Positions 1 to 6,860 of a stretch of 10,091 bases of DNA are shown one piece after another; within the stretch, counting starts at the first letter, position 1, and each line of letters starts with the position of its first letter. A model generated the notes under the pieces. That model did no database searches. It saw only the letters and a program-made list of their open reading frames with translations, and was not told where the DNA came from. Source of the stretch: Bacteroidales bacterium (lineage in GTDB: Bacteria > Bacteroidota > Bacteroidia > Bacteroidales > UBA7960); assembly GCA_007122745.1 (NCBI GenBank), contig SKTA01000187.1, forward strand, positions 1-10,091, written 5' to 3'. A program made the position numbers and the translations under genes.

Positions 1-2
1 TG

Positions 3-2081
3 TCAGTCAAAAAGCATCATCTTCAGGTAGCTGTAAGTTAGTGCGAAGCTCTTTGCGCGCTGTTCGTTGGTCGACGCGCCAGCGTGGCCTCCCTCCATAT
101 TCTCCCAATAATAGACCGGGTAACCCATATCCATCATTTTGGCTACCATTTTTCGGGCATGTCCCGGGTGTACCCTGTCATCGCGGGTGGAGGTGGTGAA
201 GAAAACCGTTGGATAGTCCTGACCTTCCCTGAGGTTGTGATAGGGTGAGTATTCTTTGATATAGGCCCACTCTTCGGGGATGTCAGGATTACCATATTCG
301 CCGATCCAGCTGGCGCCAGCCAAAAGCTTGTGGTATCGCTGCATATCAAGTAGCGGCACCTGGCAAACTACGGCACCATATAGCTCAGGACGTTGTGTGA
401 ACGCCACGCCAACAAGGAGGCCACCGTTGCTGCCACCTTGTATGCCGAGCCTTTGGCCGGCAGTGATCCCTTTCTCTATCAAATCCTCTGCTACAGCGTG
501 AAAATCGTCAAAAACCCGCTGCCTGTTTTCCTTAAGGCCGGCCTGGTGCCATTGTGGTCCAAATTCACCACCACCCCTTATGTTTGCGAGGACGTATACG
601 CCACCGCTTTCCAACCACGACTTGCCGCGCAAAGCAGAGTATGACGGCAGCATCGATGCTTCAAAACCACCGTACGCATAAAGCAAAGTGGGATTGCTGC
701 CATCGAGCGGCATGTCGCTGCGGCCAACCACAAAGTAAGGAATGCGGGTGCCGTCTGCTGATACTGCTTCATGTTGCCAAACCTCGAAACCATCGCTGTC
801 AAAAAAAGCAGGCGCCGATTGCATCAGGCGCGTATCTTGCGATGCAGCGCTGGCAAAAAACATTGAGGATGGGGTCAGAAAGTTCTGGTAATAAAAGAAA
901 AAGTCATCGGAGTAGCGCTCGGTGGATCCCAGGCTAATGGTACCCATCTCCGGTGCGTCTACACGGCGCACCGTCCAACCGTTACCGTCATATGTGTAAC
1001 TGTAAAGCTCACTGACAATATTGTTGATCTTGCTCACCAAGAGGTGGTTCTGAGTCATTGCCACCCTGGAGATGCTGCTGCGCGAACCCGGTTCATGAAT
1101 CAGCAATATGACGTGTCGCCCATCGATGAGTGATTCGAAATCAATGCTCACCAGGGAAGCCTGTGGAAAGACATGATCGTTGATAAACCAGTCAGACTTT
1201 AGCTCAACGATCAGTTGATTTTTGTGCAGGCCACTTATGGAGGCATCGGCGGGAATATCCAGCCTGATGGGTGTGTCGCCGTGGAGGTAGTATACATGGC
1301 GACTAAAGAAATCGATGGCGCGATAGATGAAGGCATAGCGACCTTCGTTAGTATTTATCACACTGCCTGACGTACTTACGTCTTCATAGCTACCTTCGTA
1401 AAGCAGGGTGGCTTCATTGATGGGTGTACCCCGGTGCCATTTCCTGACCTGCCTGGCATATCCCGAACTTGTCATGGTGCCTTCGCCAAAGTCAGTCGAT
1501 ACAAGAAGGGTGCTGTCGTCAAGCCAGCTGACACCTCCTTTTGCCTCCGGCAGGAAGAAACCGTCATCCACAAAAGAACGGGTGCGGATGTCCCATTCTC
1601 TCATCTCAACGGCGTCGGCACCCCCACGCGAGAGCGAAACAATATAAAGGTCATAGTCAGGCGCCAGACCACTCGCTCCACGATATACCCAAGGGACATT
1701 TTCGGTCTCCGAAAGGGCATCAATGTCGAGCAGCACATCCCATTCTGGCTCACCGGCCAGATAACGCTCTTTGCTGGTGCGTCGCCAAATACCACGGGGA
1801 TTATCGGCATCCCGCCAGAAATTATAAATGTGGTCGCCACGCAGCGATGGCGCAGCAATCCTGTCGTCAGAATTCATAATCTCCAGGCTGCTCTCGTAAG
1901 CCTCCCTGTAACTGTCTGTACCGGTGAGAACTTCAAGAGTCGCAGCATTTCGGGCCTCCACCCACCCGAGGGCTTCCCTGCCCTCTACCTCTTCCAGCCA
2001 TATGTATGGATCGTGGTCATTTGATTTGGATGTAGCTGTAAAAGCTATTAACATAAGTAAAGTAATTGCCAGATATTTCAT
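3..2081 (-). CDS. Secreted prolyl oligopeptidase family serine peptidase (S9A)
   Basis: Probable periplasmic serine peptidase that cuts short peptides, likely after proline. The chosen start gives 692 residues, usual for the family. Residues 1-18 form a signal peptide (MKYLAITLLMLIAFTATS), with no lipobox cysteine. The N-terminal seven-bladed propeller region opens with DPYIWLEEVEG near residue 24 and runs to about 410; the alpha/beta-hydrolase domain follows. Visible catalytic residues are Ser551 in GGSNGG, Asp634 in the DDRVHP motif and His666 in EGGHAG. Tyr470 of YGGF fits the oxyanion tyrosine. Trp592 in ASWIGEYG matches the tryptophan that stacks on the P1 proline in porcine prolyl oligopeptidase, and Arg636 matches its substrate-binding arginine. 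The frame stays open 25 codons further upstream, but that extension is Lys/Arg-rich and would cross a palindrome and the -7-like box, so the internal ATG is preferred. The stop is TGA at 3-5, so the gene is complete. The family is secure; proline specificity is inferred. Confidence 0.93.
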   Translation of the reverse strand: MKYLAITLLMLIAFTATSKSNDHDPYIWLEEVEGREALGWVEARNAATLEVLTGTDSYREAYESSLEIMNSDDRIAAPSLRGDHIYNFWRDADNPRGIWRRTSKERYLAGEPEWDVLLDIDALSETENVPWVYRGASGLAPDYDLYIVSLSRGGADAVEMREWDIRTRSFVDDGFFLPEAKGGVSWLDDSTLLVSTDFGEGTMTSSGYARQVRKWHRGTPINEATLLYEGSYEDVSTSGSVINTNEGRYAFIYRAIDFFSRHVYYLHGDTPIRLDIPADASISGLHKNQLIVELKSDWFINDHVFPQASLVSIDFESLIDGRHVILLIHEPGSRSSISRVAMTQNHLLVSKINNIVSELYSYTYDGNGWTVRRVDAPEMGTISLGSTERYSDDFFFYYQNFLTPSSMFFASAASQDTRLMQSAPAFFDSDGFEVWQHEAVSADGTRIPYFVVGRSDMPLDGSNPTLLYAYGGFEASMLPSYSALRGKSWLESGGVYVLANIRGGGEFGPQWHQAGLKENRQRVFDDFHAVAEDLIEKGITAGQRLGIQGGSNGGLLVGVAFTQRPELYGAVVCQVPLLDMQRYHKLLAGASWIGEYGNPDIPEEWAYIKEYSPYHNLREGQDYPTVFFTTSTRDDRVHPGHARKMVAKMMDMGYPVYYWENMEGGHAGASTNEQRAKSFALTYSYLKMMLFD

Positions 2082-2103
2082 GTTTTTTGGTTTTTTGCTG
2101 CTG

Positions 2104-2111
2104 TAAAGATA
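2104..2111 (-). promoter_or_regulatory. Candidate Bacteroidota -7 box for the peptidase gene
   Basis: Read on the minus strand this is TATCTTTA, one base off the Bacteroidota consensus TAnnTTTG. It ends 22 bases before the ATG at 2081, which would give a leader of about 16 bases. I see no matching -33 TTG/TTTG element at the usual distance, so the support is the single box and its position. Confidence 0.4.
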
Positions 2112-2114
2112 TTT

Positions 2115-2145
2115 AAAAAAACGAAAAACCGACTTTCGTTTTTTT
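2115..2145. terminator. 12-bp perfect palindrome, possible terminator of the propeller ORF
   Basis: AAAAAAACGAAA (2115-2126) and TTTCGTTTTTTT (2134-2145) are exact reverse complements around a 7-base loop. On the minus strand the structure lies 52 bases beyond the stop of the 2198-2698 ORF and ends in a T run, as an intrinsic terminator would. The stem is almost all A:T with a single C:G pair, so it may be too weak. It sits just upstream of the peptidase -7-like box and could instead be an operator or plain AT-rich sequence. Confidence 0.4.
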
Positions 2146-2146
2146 G

Positions 2147-2698
2147 TAAAACACATTGAATATGCTTACTACTGAAACTTTATAGAAATCTTAGTCATTA
2201 TTCCCGGGCTGACTCCCAAAAATCATCCAATGGCTTGTAGTACAACCCATTTTGCGTGCCAACAAACATATATTCTGCAGTCATGATAAGGCGGTGTATG
2301 TATCTCCCGGGACCCGGGTCAAGCCCTTCGGTGCAGAAAGAAATAACATCAAGCCCTACGTCGGTAAATTTGATCTGTGTAATATCGTAGGTATCCCATA
2401 TAAGTAACCGGTCGTTCAGGCTAAAACCTTTTTGCTGCCAGGGTCTCAATTCAAGAGGAAAACCGGATGTCAGTATTTCCCAGCTACTGCCTTCATCATA
2501 AGAGACGATCAGCTCATCATCACCGAAGCCAAGCAAAATGTCCTCATGCCTGATAAAGTCGAAAATCCGGCCTTCAAAAAAGCCGCGGTGCAACTCAAGG
2601 TAAGGAAGTCCGAAAACGAACACTTTCTGTTCGAAGTTGAACAAACCAAGGAACTGGATAATCCTTACTTTATTATCAATCAAACTATTAAAACACAT
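2147..2698. repeat. 10-bp direct repeat TAAAACACAT bracketing the propeller fragment
   Basis: TAAAACACAT occurs at 2147-2156 and again at 2689-2698. The second copy holds the ORF's start codon (ATG on the minus strand); the first lies 41 bases past its stop. The match does not extend on either side. Ten bases between two AT-rich intergenic stretches can arise by chance, so a role as an insertion or deletion junction is only a possibility. Confidence 0.35.
2198..2698 (-). CDS. Asp-box (BNR) beta-propeller protein fragment, 166 residues
   Basis: Function unknown. The fold clue is an exact Asp-box at residues 66-73 (S-Y-D-E-G-S-S-W, pattern S-x-D-x-G-x-[ST]-W), the turn motif of BNR/sortilin-like propellers. 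A second blade-like strand occurs near residues 144-154 (MFVGTQNGLYY), a phrase common in such repeat proteins. There is room for only about three blades, against six to ten or more in a closed propeller, and there is no signal peptide although these proteins are usually exported. The frame is closed by a TGA eight codons before the ATG, and only 47 bases separate that ATG from the divergent permease gene, so no 5' part is hidden upstream. The likeliest reading is the 3' remnant of a larger gene; a short stand-alone protein cannot be excluded. A 10-bp direct repeat covers its start codon and recurs at 2147-2156, past its stop. No clear ribosome-binding site or promoter is visible. Confidence 0.55.
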   Translation of the reverse strand: MCFNSLIDNKVRIIQFLGLFNFEQKVFVFGLPYLELHRGFFEGRIFDFIRHEDILLGFGDDELIVSYDEGSSWEILTSGFPLELRPWQQKGFSLNDRLLIWDTYDITQIKFTDVGLDVISFCTEGLDPGPGRYIHRLIMTAEYMFVGTQNGLYYKPLDDFWESARE

Positions 2699-2745
2699 GG
2701 CACTTACTTTGTTATAAAATCAGAAGACAACAAAAAAAAATTGCC

Positions 2746-5163
2746 ATGGTTTTGAACTCTTTGCGCATCTTTTTCCGTAAAATATCAAGGAGCGATATCT
2801 ACTCCATCATAAACCTTGTCGGACTGAGCATTGGCATCACTGTCTGTTTGCTCATATTTTTATTCATCAGGGATGAAATGGTCTTTGACCGTCATCATGA
2901 ACATGCACGCAACACGTATCGTATCTTACTCCGAAACAAAGAATCTGGCGCTGCTTCCGCCATTCAACCCGGAATCATGCACGACTTCATTCATGACCGT
3001 GTTCCCGGTATCGAAAAGATGGCCCGTATGTTTGGCTGGCCTGAATGTGTTATTAACACCGGGGAGGAAGCTTTCACCGAACGGCATCTGATCATGGCAG
3101 ACCCTGATCTGCTGGATATCTTTTCTTTTAACTTTATTGATGGAGACCCGGCAACCGCATTATCAGACCCCTATTCAATAGTAATCACCAGTGAAGCAGC
3201 CGAACACTATTTTGGCAACAAGAATCCAATGGGTGAAACCATTATGGTTCACAACATGTTAAACCTTGTTGTAACAGGTGTCGTGGAAAGCTTTCCGTCG
3301 CAATCACATGTTCAATTTAATCTTTTAGGAAACATTTCTTTAATGGAGTTCTTTGAATCATCCATGTTAAATAACTGGAGCAACAGCGGCGTATACTATT
3401 ATTTCAGACTACAAGCAGATGCTGATCCGGAACTTATTGCAGATCAGATCACAGGGATCGTCAGGGAGGCAAACGATCATTTTCGGGACCGCAATGAATA
3501 CTTTTTACAACCCATGTTGGATATCAGGTTAAAGTCTGCGCACGTACAATGGGATATGGCAAACCGGGGTGATATCCGCGTGGTAACCACCTTTCTGGTC
3601 ATCGCTCTGCTGATCCTGTCGCTGGCTTGTTTCAATTTTGTAAACCTGAGTGTGGCAACGGCAATCCGCAGGGCAAAGGAAATCGGTATCAAAAAAGTGC
3701 TTGGCGCAAGCCGCCGAAACCTGATCATTCAATTCATCCTGGAAACATCTATACTGGTTTTGGTTGCATTGTTCCTGGCGTTGTTGCTGACAGAAATTTT
3801 TATCCCTTTTCTGAACAACCTAACAGGAAAAGAATTATCAATACGGCTTTTTTCCGATCCGGTGATGTTTTTATCCCTGCTGGGAATGTTTGTTGTTGTT
3901 TCTGCCCTGGCCGGGGCTTACCCTGCATTTGTAATTTCACGTTATAAAGCAATTCATATCATAAAAGGCGATCAAACAGTCAGTCAGATCAAAGGTTTTT
4001 CGGGCAGGCGATATCGCTTTAACTTGCGCCAAATCCTGATCATGCTGCAATTCTCGGCATCTACGGCGCTGATCATCGCCAGCCTGACAGTTTTCTCCCA
4101 GATGCAGTTCATATCAAACCAATCTCCGGGATATGTGGCAGAAGGATTGATTGCAATCAAGAATCCTTTTGATGAACACAGGACGTCGCGCGCCCTTTGG
4201 CTGAAGGACCAGATGCTGCAGCACACAGGTGTGCTTGGTGTCAGCCTTGCGCATAATATTCCTCCCGTAAAGCCAAACAATTATGGACATGTAACCTTTC
4301 ACGGAGAAAGCGGCACAAGCCAAATGCATGTCGCATTCATCTCTGCTGACGCTGAATATTTCAACACCTTGCAAAGCCAGATCTTGTCCGGACGTGACTT
4401 TTCAGCGGATATCGCTGTCGATCGCAATCAGACGGCGATCATAAATAAAACCGCACTTGCAAGGTTTGAACAAGAAGACATGGTGGGAGAAACACTGCAC
4501 GGATTCTATGACGGTCAGGCCCGGCAGATCGTTGGCGTTGTTGAGGACATTCACTTCGGTTCACTGCATGAACGGGCAACCCCCATGGTTTTCTTTATTA
4601 GCAGGGATAACTACCCTCAATATGATTTCAATATCCTTGTGAGGTATAGCCTGGAGCAAGAGCTTGAGGTACGAACCTACCTGGAAACGATATGGAGCCA
4701 GGAGGAGCCCCGGTGGCCCATCCAGTTCCAATTTGTTGATGAACAATACAACAGGCTCTATCAGGATGACCAGCGGATGATGGTTATTGTCAGCAGCTTC
4801 AGCGGACTTGCCATCCTTTTGTCGGTGCTGGGTTTGATCGGACTCGCTGTTTATGCCGCAGCCACAAAAACGAAGGAGATCGGCATCAGAAAGGTGCTGG
4901 GAGCATCCACAAACAGGATCACCCGTCTGGCCATCAGCGAATACAGCATCCTGGTGGTGGTCTCCAACCTGCTGGCCTGGCCGGCAGCATATCTGTTTGT
5001 GAGCCGATGGCTCGACAACTTTGCCTACCGGATTGATCTCAGCGTAGCCGCTTTCCTGATACCTTCATTAGTGATGTATCTCATTGCCATACTTACGGTC
5101 GGACTGATCAGCTATCGTGCGGCATCTCAGAATCCGGTGGAGGCGCTTCGGAATCAGGAATAA
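2746..5163 (+). CDS. ABC transporter permease, MacB/FtsX-like, 8-helix Bacteroidota type
   Basis: Inner-membrane permease of the MacB/LolCE/FtsX (type VII) superfamily, 805 residues and complete. These proteins do not form a classic channel; they pass ATPase motion to periplasmic domains to move lipoproteins, drugs or peptides or to control envelope enzymes. Predicted order: helix 1 at 21-42; a large periplasmic MacB-type domain at about 43-280; helices at about 281-303, 330-357 and 374-396; a helix at 428-450 opening the second half; a second periplasmic domain at 451-680; and helices at about 680-703, 735-753 and 768-790. Each half carries the same cytoplasmic coupling motif, KEIGIKKVLGAS near 311-322 and KEIGIRKVLGAS near 710-721, showing an internal duplication. 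The C-terminus NPVEALRNQE is typical. No ATPase gene lies next to it, so the partner must be encoded elsewhere. TTACTTTG at 2704-2711 is one base off the -7 consensus and could be its promoter. The substrate is unknown. Confidence 0.93.
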   Translation: MVLNSLRIFFRKISRSDIYSIINLVGLSIGITVCLLIFLFIRDEMVFDRHHEHARNTYRILLRNKESGAASAIQPGIMHDFIHDRVPGIEKMARMFGWPECVINTGEEAFTERHLIMADPDLLDIFSFNFIDGDPATALSDPYSIVITSEAAEHYFGNKNPMGETIMVHNMLNLVVTGVVESFPSQSHVQFNLLGNISLMEFFESSMLNNWSNSGVYYYFRLQADADPELIADQITGIVREANDHFRDRNEYFLQPMLDIRLKSAHVQWDMANRGDIRVVTTFLVIALLILSLACFNFVNLSVATAIRRAKEIGIKKVLGASRRNLIIQFILETSILVLVALFLALLLTEIFIPFLNNLTGKELSIRLFSDPVMFLSLLGMFVVVSALAGAYPAFVISRYKAIHIIKGDQTVSQIKGFSGRRYRFNLRQILIMLQFSASTALIIASLTVFSQMQFISNQSPGYVAEGLIAIKNPFDEHRTSRALWLKDQMLQHTGVLGVSLAHNIPPVKPNNYGHVTFHGESGTSQMHVAFISADAEYFNTLQSQILSGRDFSADIAVDRNQTAIINKTALARFEQEDMVGETLHGFYDGQARQIVGVVEDIHFGSLHERATPMVFFISRDNYPQYDFNILVRYSLEQELEVRTYLETIWSQEEPRWPIQFQFVDEQYNRLYQDDQRMMVIVSSFSGLAILLSVLGLIGLAVYAAATKTKEIGIRKVLGASTNRITRLAISEYSILVVVSNLLAWPAAYLFVSRWLDNFAYRIDLSVAAFLIPSLVMYLIAILTVGLISYRAASQNPVEALRNQE

Positions 5164-5218
5164 GGTTTTGGTTTTAATCGATGATGCTGATTATAATTTG
5201 TAACAGATTACACAAATC

Positions 5219-5283
5219 GGTGAAGTCAACAGACCAAAAGTTGGACGGTCTGAAAGCTTTTCACCAACCCTGACAACTTCACC
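5219..5283. terminator. Nested inverted repeats between convergent genes, candidate bidirectional terminator
   Basis: GGTGAAGT (5219-5226) is the exact reverse complement of ACTTCACC (5276-5283). Inside it CAGACC (5230-5235) pairs with GGTCTG (5247-5252) around an 11-base loop. A second TTCACC at 5260-5265 could also pair with GGTGAA, so two outer stems compete. The structure fills the gap between the permease stop (5163) and the stop of the OmpA-family gene (5301), where a two-way terminator is expected. Neither side has a strong T run, so ordinary intrinsic termination is not assured. Confidence 0.5.
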
Positions 5284-5300
5284 TTCATTGCTTTCTATCT

Positions 5301-6581
5301 TTACAGCCTAACAAATTCCACCCTGCGGTTCCGCGCTTTGTTTTCCTGGGTATCATTGGGTGCTAATGGCCGGTTTTGTCCGTGGCCTGCAGAGGTCAGG
5401 CGATCGGAGGCAATTCCCATGGCCACCATTTGCTTCATGACGGCTTCGGAGCGTTGTTCTGAGAGGCGTTGGTTATGGTCGGCACTGCCATCGCTATCGG
5501 TATGGCCTTCTACACTGAATTTCAACTCCGGGTGTTCGTTCATCAGCTGCACGATCTCGTTGATCACCCCCATGCTTTCCGGACGGATGGTGGCCTTGTT
5601 CACATCGAAACGGATGCCGTTTGTGATGATTTTGCCGTCGGTCAGGAACTTCTCGTAAAGGGGCACCGCACCTTTGGCGATACGGACGTTTTTAATAAAT
5701 GCCTGACGGTCGCCCTGGGGGTTGTTTCCGCGGATGGTTATACCGGTTGGGTTGTCAGCAATGTTAGGAATATTAAGAAGACGGGCTTCATCCAGATAAA
5801 CCTTCAGCGCTCGTTGATTGAATGAAATGGAAACCCTTCTCCATTTGGCCTCTTCATCGATGTGCGTTCTCCTTGCTCCGGGATAATTACCGTCTGTTCT
5901 GTCAAAAACCGCTTTATTGACATATATTCTCAAATCAGGCATGGTTCGGCGATGGTTCTTCATGTCAAAAAAATTGACATAATAAATCTGGTTGTGTACG
6001 TCGGCTTCAAAATAGGCATCAAACTCGATGGTAAAAGCATCAGGAAGGTAATCTGCGGGGCTATCTTTTATAAGTGGCACAATCCCTTGCCTGCTGGTTG
6101 TCCTGCGAAAAAAGATTACATTATCCTCCCCGAATTTTGCGTTTTCTATCGTTCCGGCAACAAGGTCCCATTTGCTTGGGAATTCACCGTTGCGCTCCCC
6201 TTCCAGGTTGTCCTCAAAAATGATCACGTCACCGGGTACAAAGTCAAATGATGACCAAATGAGCGTGGGCACATCAGGGTCTGTAACAGGCGCTGCCTCA
6301 CCCGATTGCTCTGAGTCCTGATCAGTACCTTCGGGTGTAGATTCAGGATCTGTAAACGCTTCATCGCTTTCTCCTTTGCCATCAATGCCCTCTTCAATTC
6401 CATCAAGCGCCTTATCAACAGCTTTGTCGATGCGATCTTCAACACGTTTTTCAACGTTGCGCTCTGCCCTGTTCCTGGCATTCCGGAGAATGCGGTCAGG
6501 GTTAACCTGCGCGCCAAGGTCAGATGGTAATATGATGCATAAAACACAAATTACCCAACATGAAAGCATGATTCGTTTCAT
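5301..6581 (-). CDS. Exported OmpA-family protein with LamG-like region
   Basis: Probable periplasmic or outer-membrane-associated protein that binds peptidoglycan; 426 residues from the chosen start. Order: signal peptide 1-24 ending LGA before Gln25, with no lipobox; a highly charged, likely helical or coiled-coil stretch at about 26-66 (alternating Arg/Glu/Asp/Lys); an acidic Ser/Thr/Pro linker at about 67-105; a beta-rich LamG/concanavalin-like region at about 115-305 (FPSKWDLVAG, FTIEFDAYF, WRRVSISFNQ); and a C-terminal OmpA domain at about 320-426. Asp362 in GHTDSDGS and Arg377 in LSEQR have the 15-residue spacing of the Asp/Arg pair that holds diaminopimelate in Acinetobacter OmpA. NRRVEF closes the domain. 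There is no OmpA beta-barrel. A start 14 codons upstream is open, but MKR followed by a hydrophobic core is a better signal peptide. The gene converges on the permease and diverges from the GH3 gene, so it is likely monocistronic. The LamG ligand is unknown. Confidence 0.9.
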   Translation of the reverse strand: MKRIMLSCWVICVLCIILPSDLGAQVNPDRILRNARNRAERNVEKRVEDRIDKAVDKALDGIEEGIDGKGESDEAFTDPESTPEGTDQDSEQSGEAAPVTDPDVPTLIWSSFDFVPGDVIIFEDNLEGERNGEFPSKWDLVAGTIENAKFGEDNVIFFRRTTSRQGIVPLIKDSPADYLPDAFTIEFDAYFEADVHNQIYYVNFFDMKNHRRTMPDLRIYVNKAVFDRTDGNYPGARRTHIDEEAKWRRVSISFNQRALKVYLDEARLLNIPNIADNPTGITIRGNNPQGDRQAFIKNVRIAKGAVPLYEKFLTDGKIITNGIRFDVNKATIRPESMGVINEIVQLMNEHPELKFSVEGHTDSDGSADHNQRLSEQRSEAVMKQMVAMGIASDRLTSAGHGQNRPLAPNDTQENKARNRRVEFVRL

Positions 6582-6860
6582 AATTAAAAAAAAATTTAAT
6601 AAAACAATATGAATAATAAGCAATTAGGGATCTCAAGGGTATCCCGAAACAGAATGTGCAATATTACAAAATTTTATTTATTGTTTATCAAGCTAATTTA
6701 GGGTTTTAAAGAATTCGCGTGTTGTTTTTTAGACTAAAACACAATTATGAAAAATAGATTTCAGGTACAGAAAACGAGAATAAAAAATAAAAAGCAAACT
6801 ATAGAATATGCTATATTTGCACAACAATAATATTTGTAGTTCTTTTACTGTTGATGCAAT
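6582..6860. promoter_or_regulatory. AT-rich divergent intergenic region
   Basis: This 279-base gap separates two divergently transcribed exported-protein genes and must hold both promoters. It is strongly AT-rich with several A and T runs. I see no credible small ORF, RNA gene or strong inverted repeat. The rightward promoter is supported by the box at 6812-6819. For the leftward gene only a weak candidate is visible, TAATATTG on the minus strand at 6659-6666. Confidence 0.6.
6812..6819 (+). promoter_or_regulatory. Bacteroidota -7 promoter element for the GH3 fusion gene
   Basis: TATATTTG is an exact match to TAnnTTTG, the -7 element read by the Bacteroidota housekeeping sigma factor. It lies 41 bases before the ATG at 6861, implying a leader of about 35 bases. 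No TTTG is seen at the -33 position; that element is often weak in this phylum. Confidence 0.6.

Noticed and set aside
1434..2024. A 196-residue plus-strand open frame
   Set aside because: It is wholly antisense to the peptidase gene, has no recognisable motif and has a composition unlike a real protein.
2082..2156. A 25-codon N-terminal extension of the peptidase frame
   Set aside because: It is rich in Lys and Arg, would bury the signal peptide, and spans the palindrome and the -7-like box. The ATG at 2081 gives a normal exported S9A protein.
2432..2755. A 107-residue plus-strand open frame overlapping the permease start
   Set aside because: It is antisense to the propeller ORF, whose strand carries a real Asp-box; the plus-strand product has no domain signal.
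6582..6623. A 14-codon upstream extension of the OmpA-family frame
   Set aside because: The internal Met-Lys-Arg start followed by a hydrophobic core and LGA/Q cleavage is a textbook signal peptide; the extension would spoil it.
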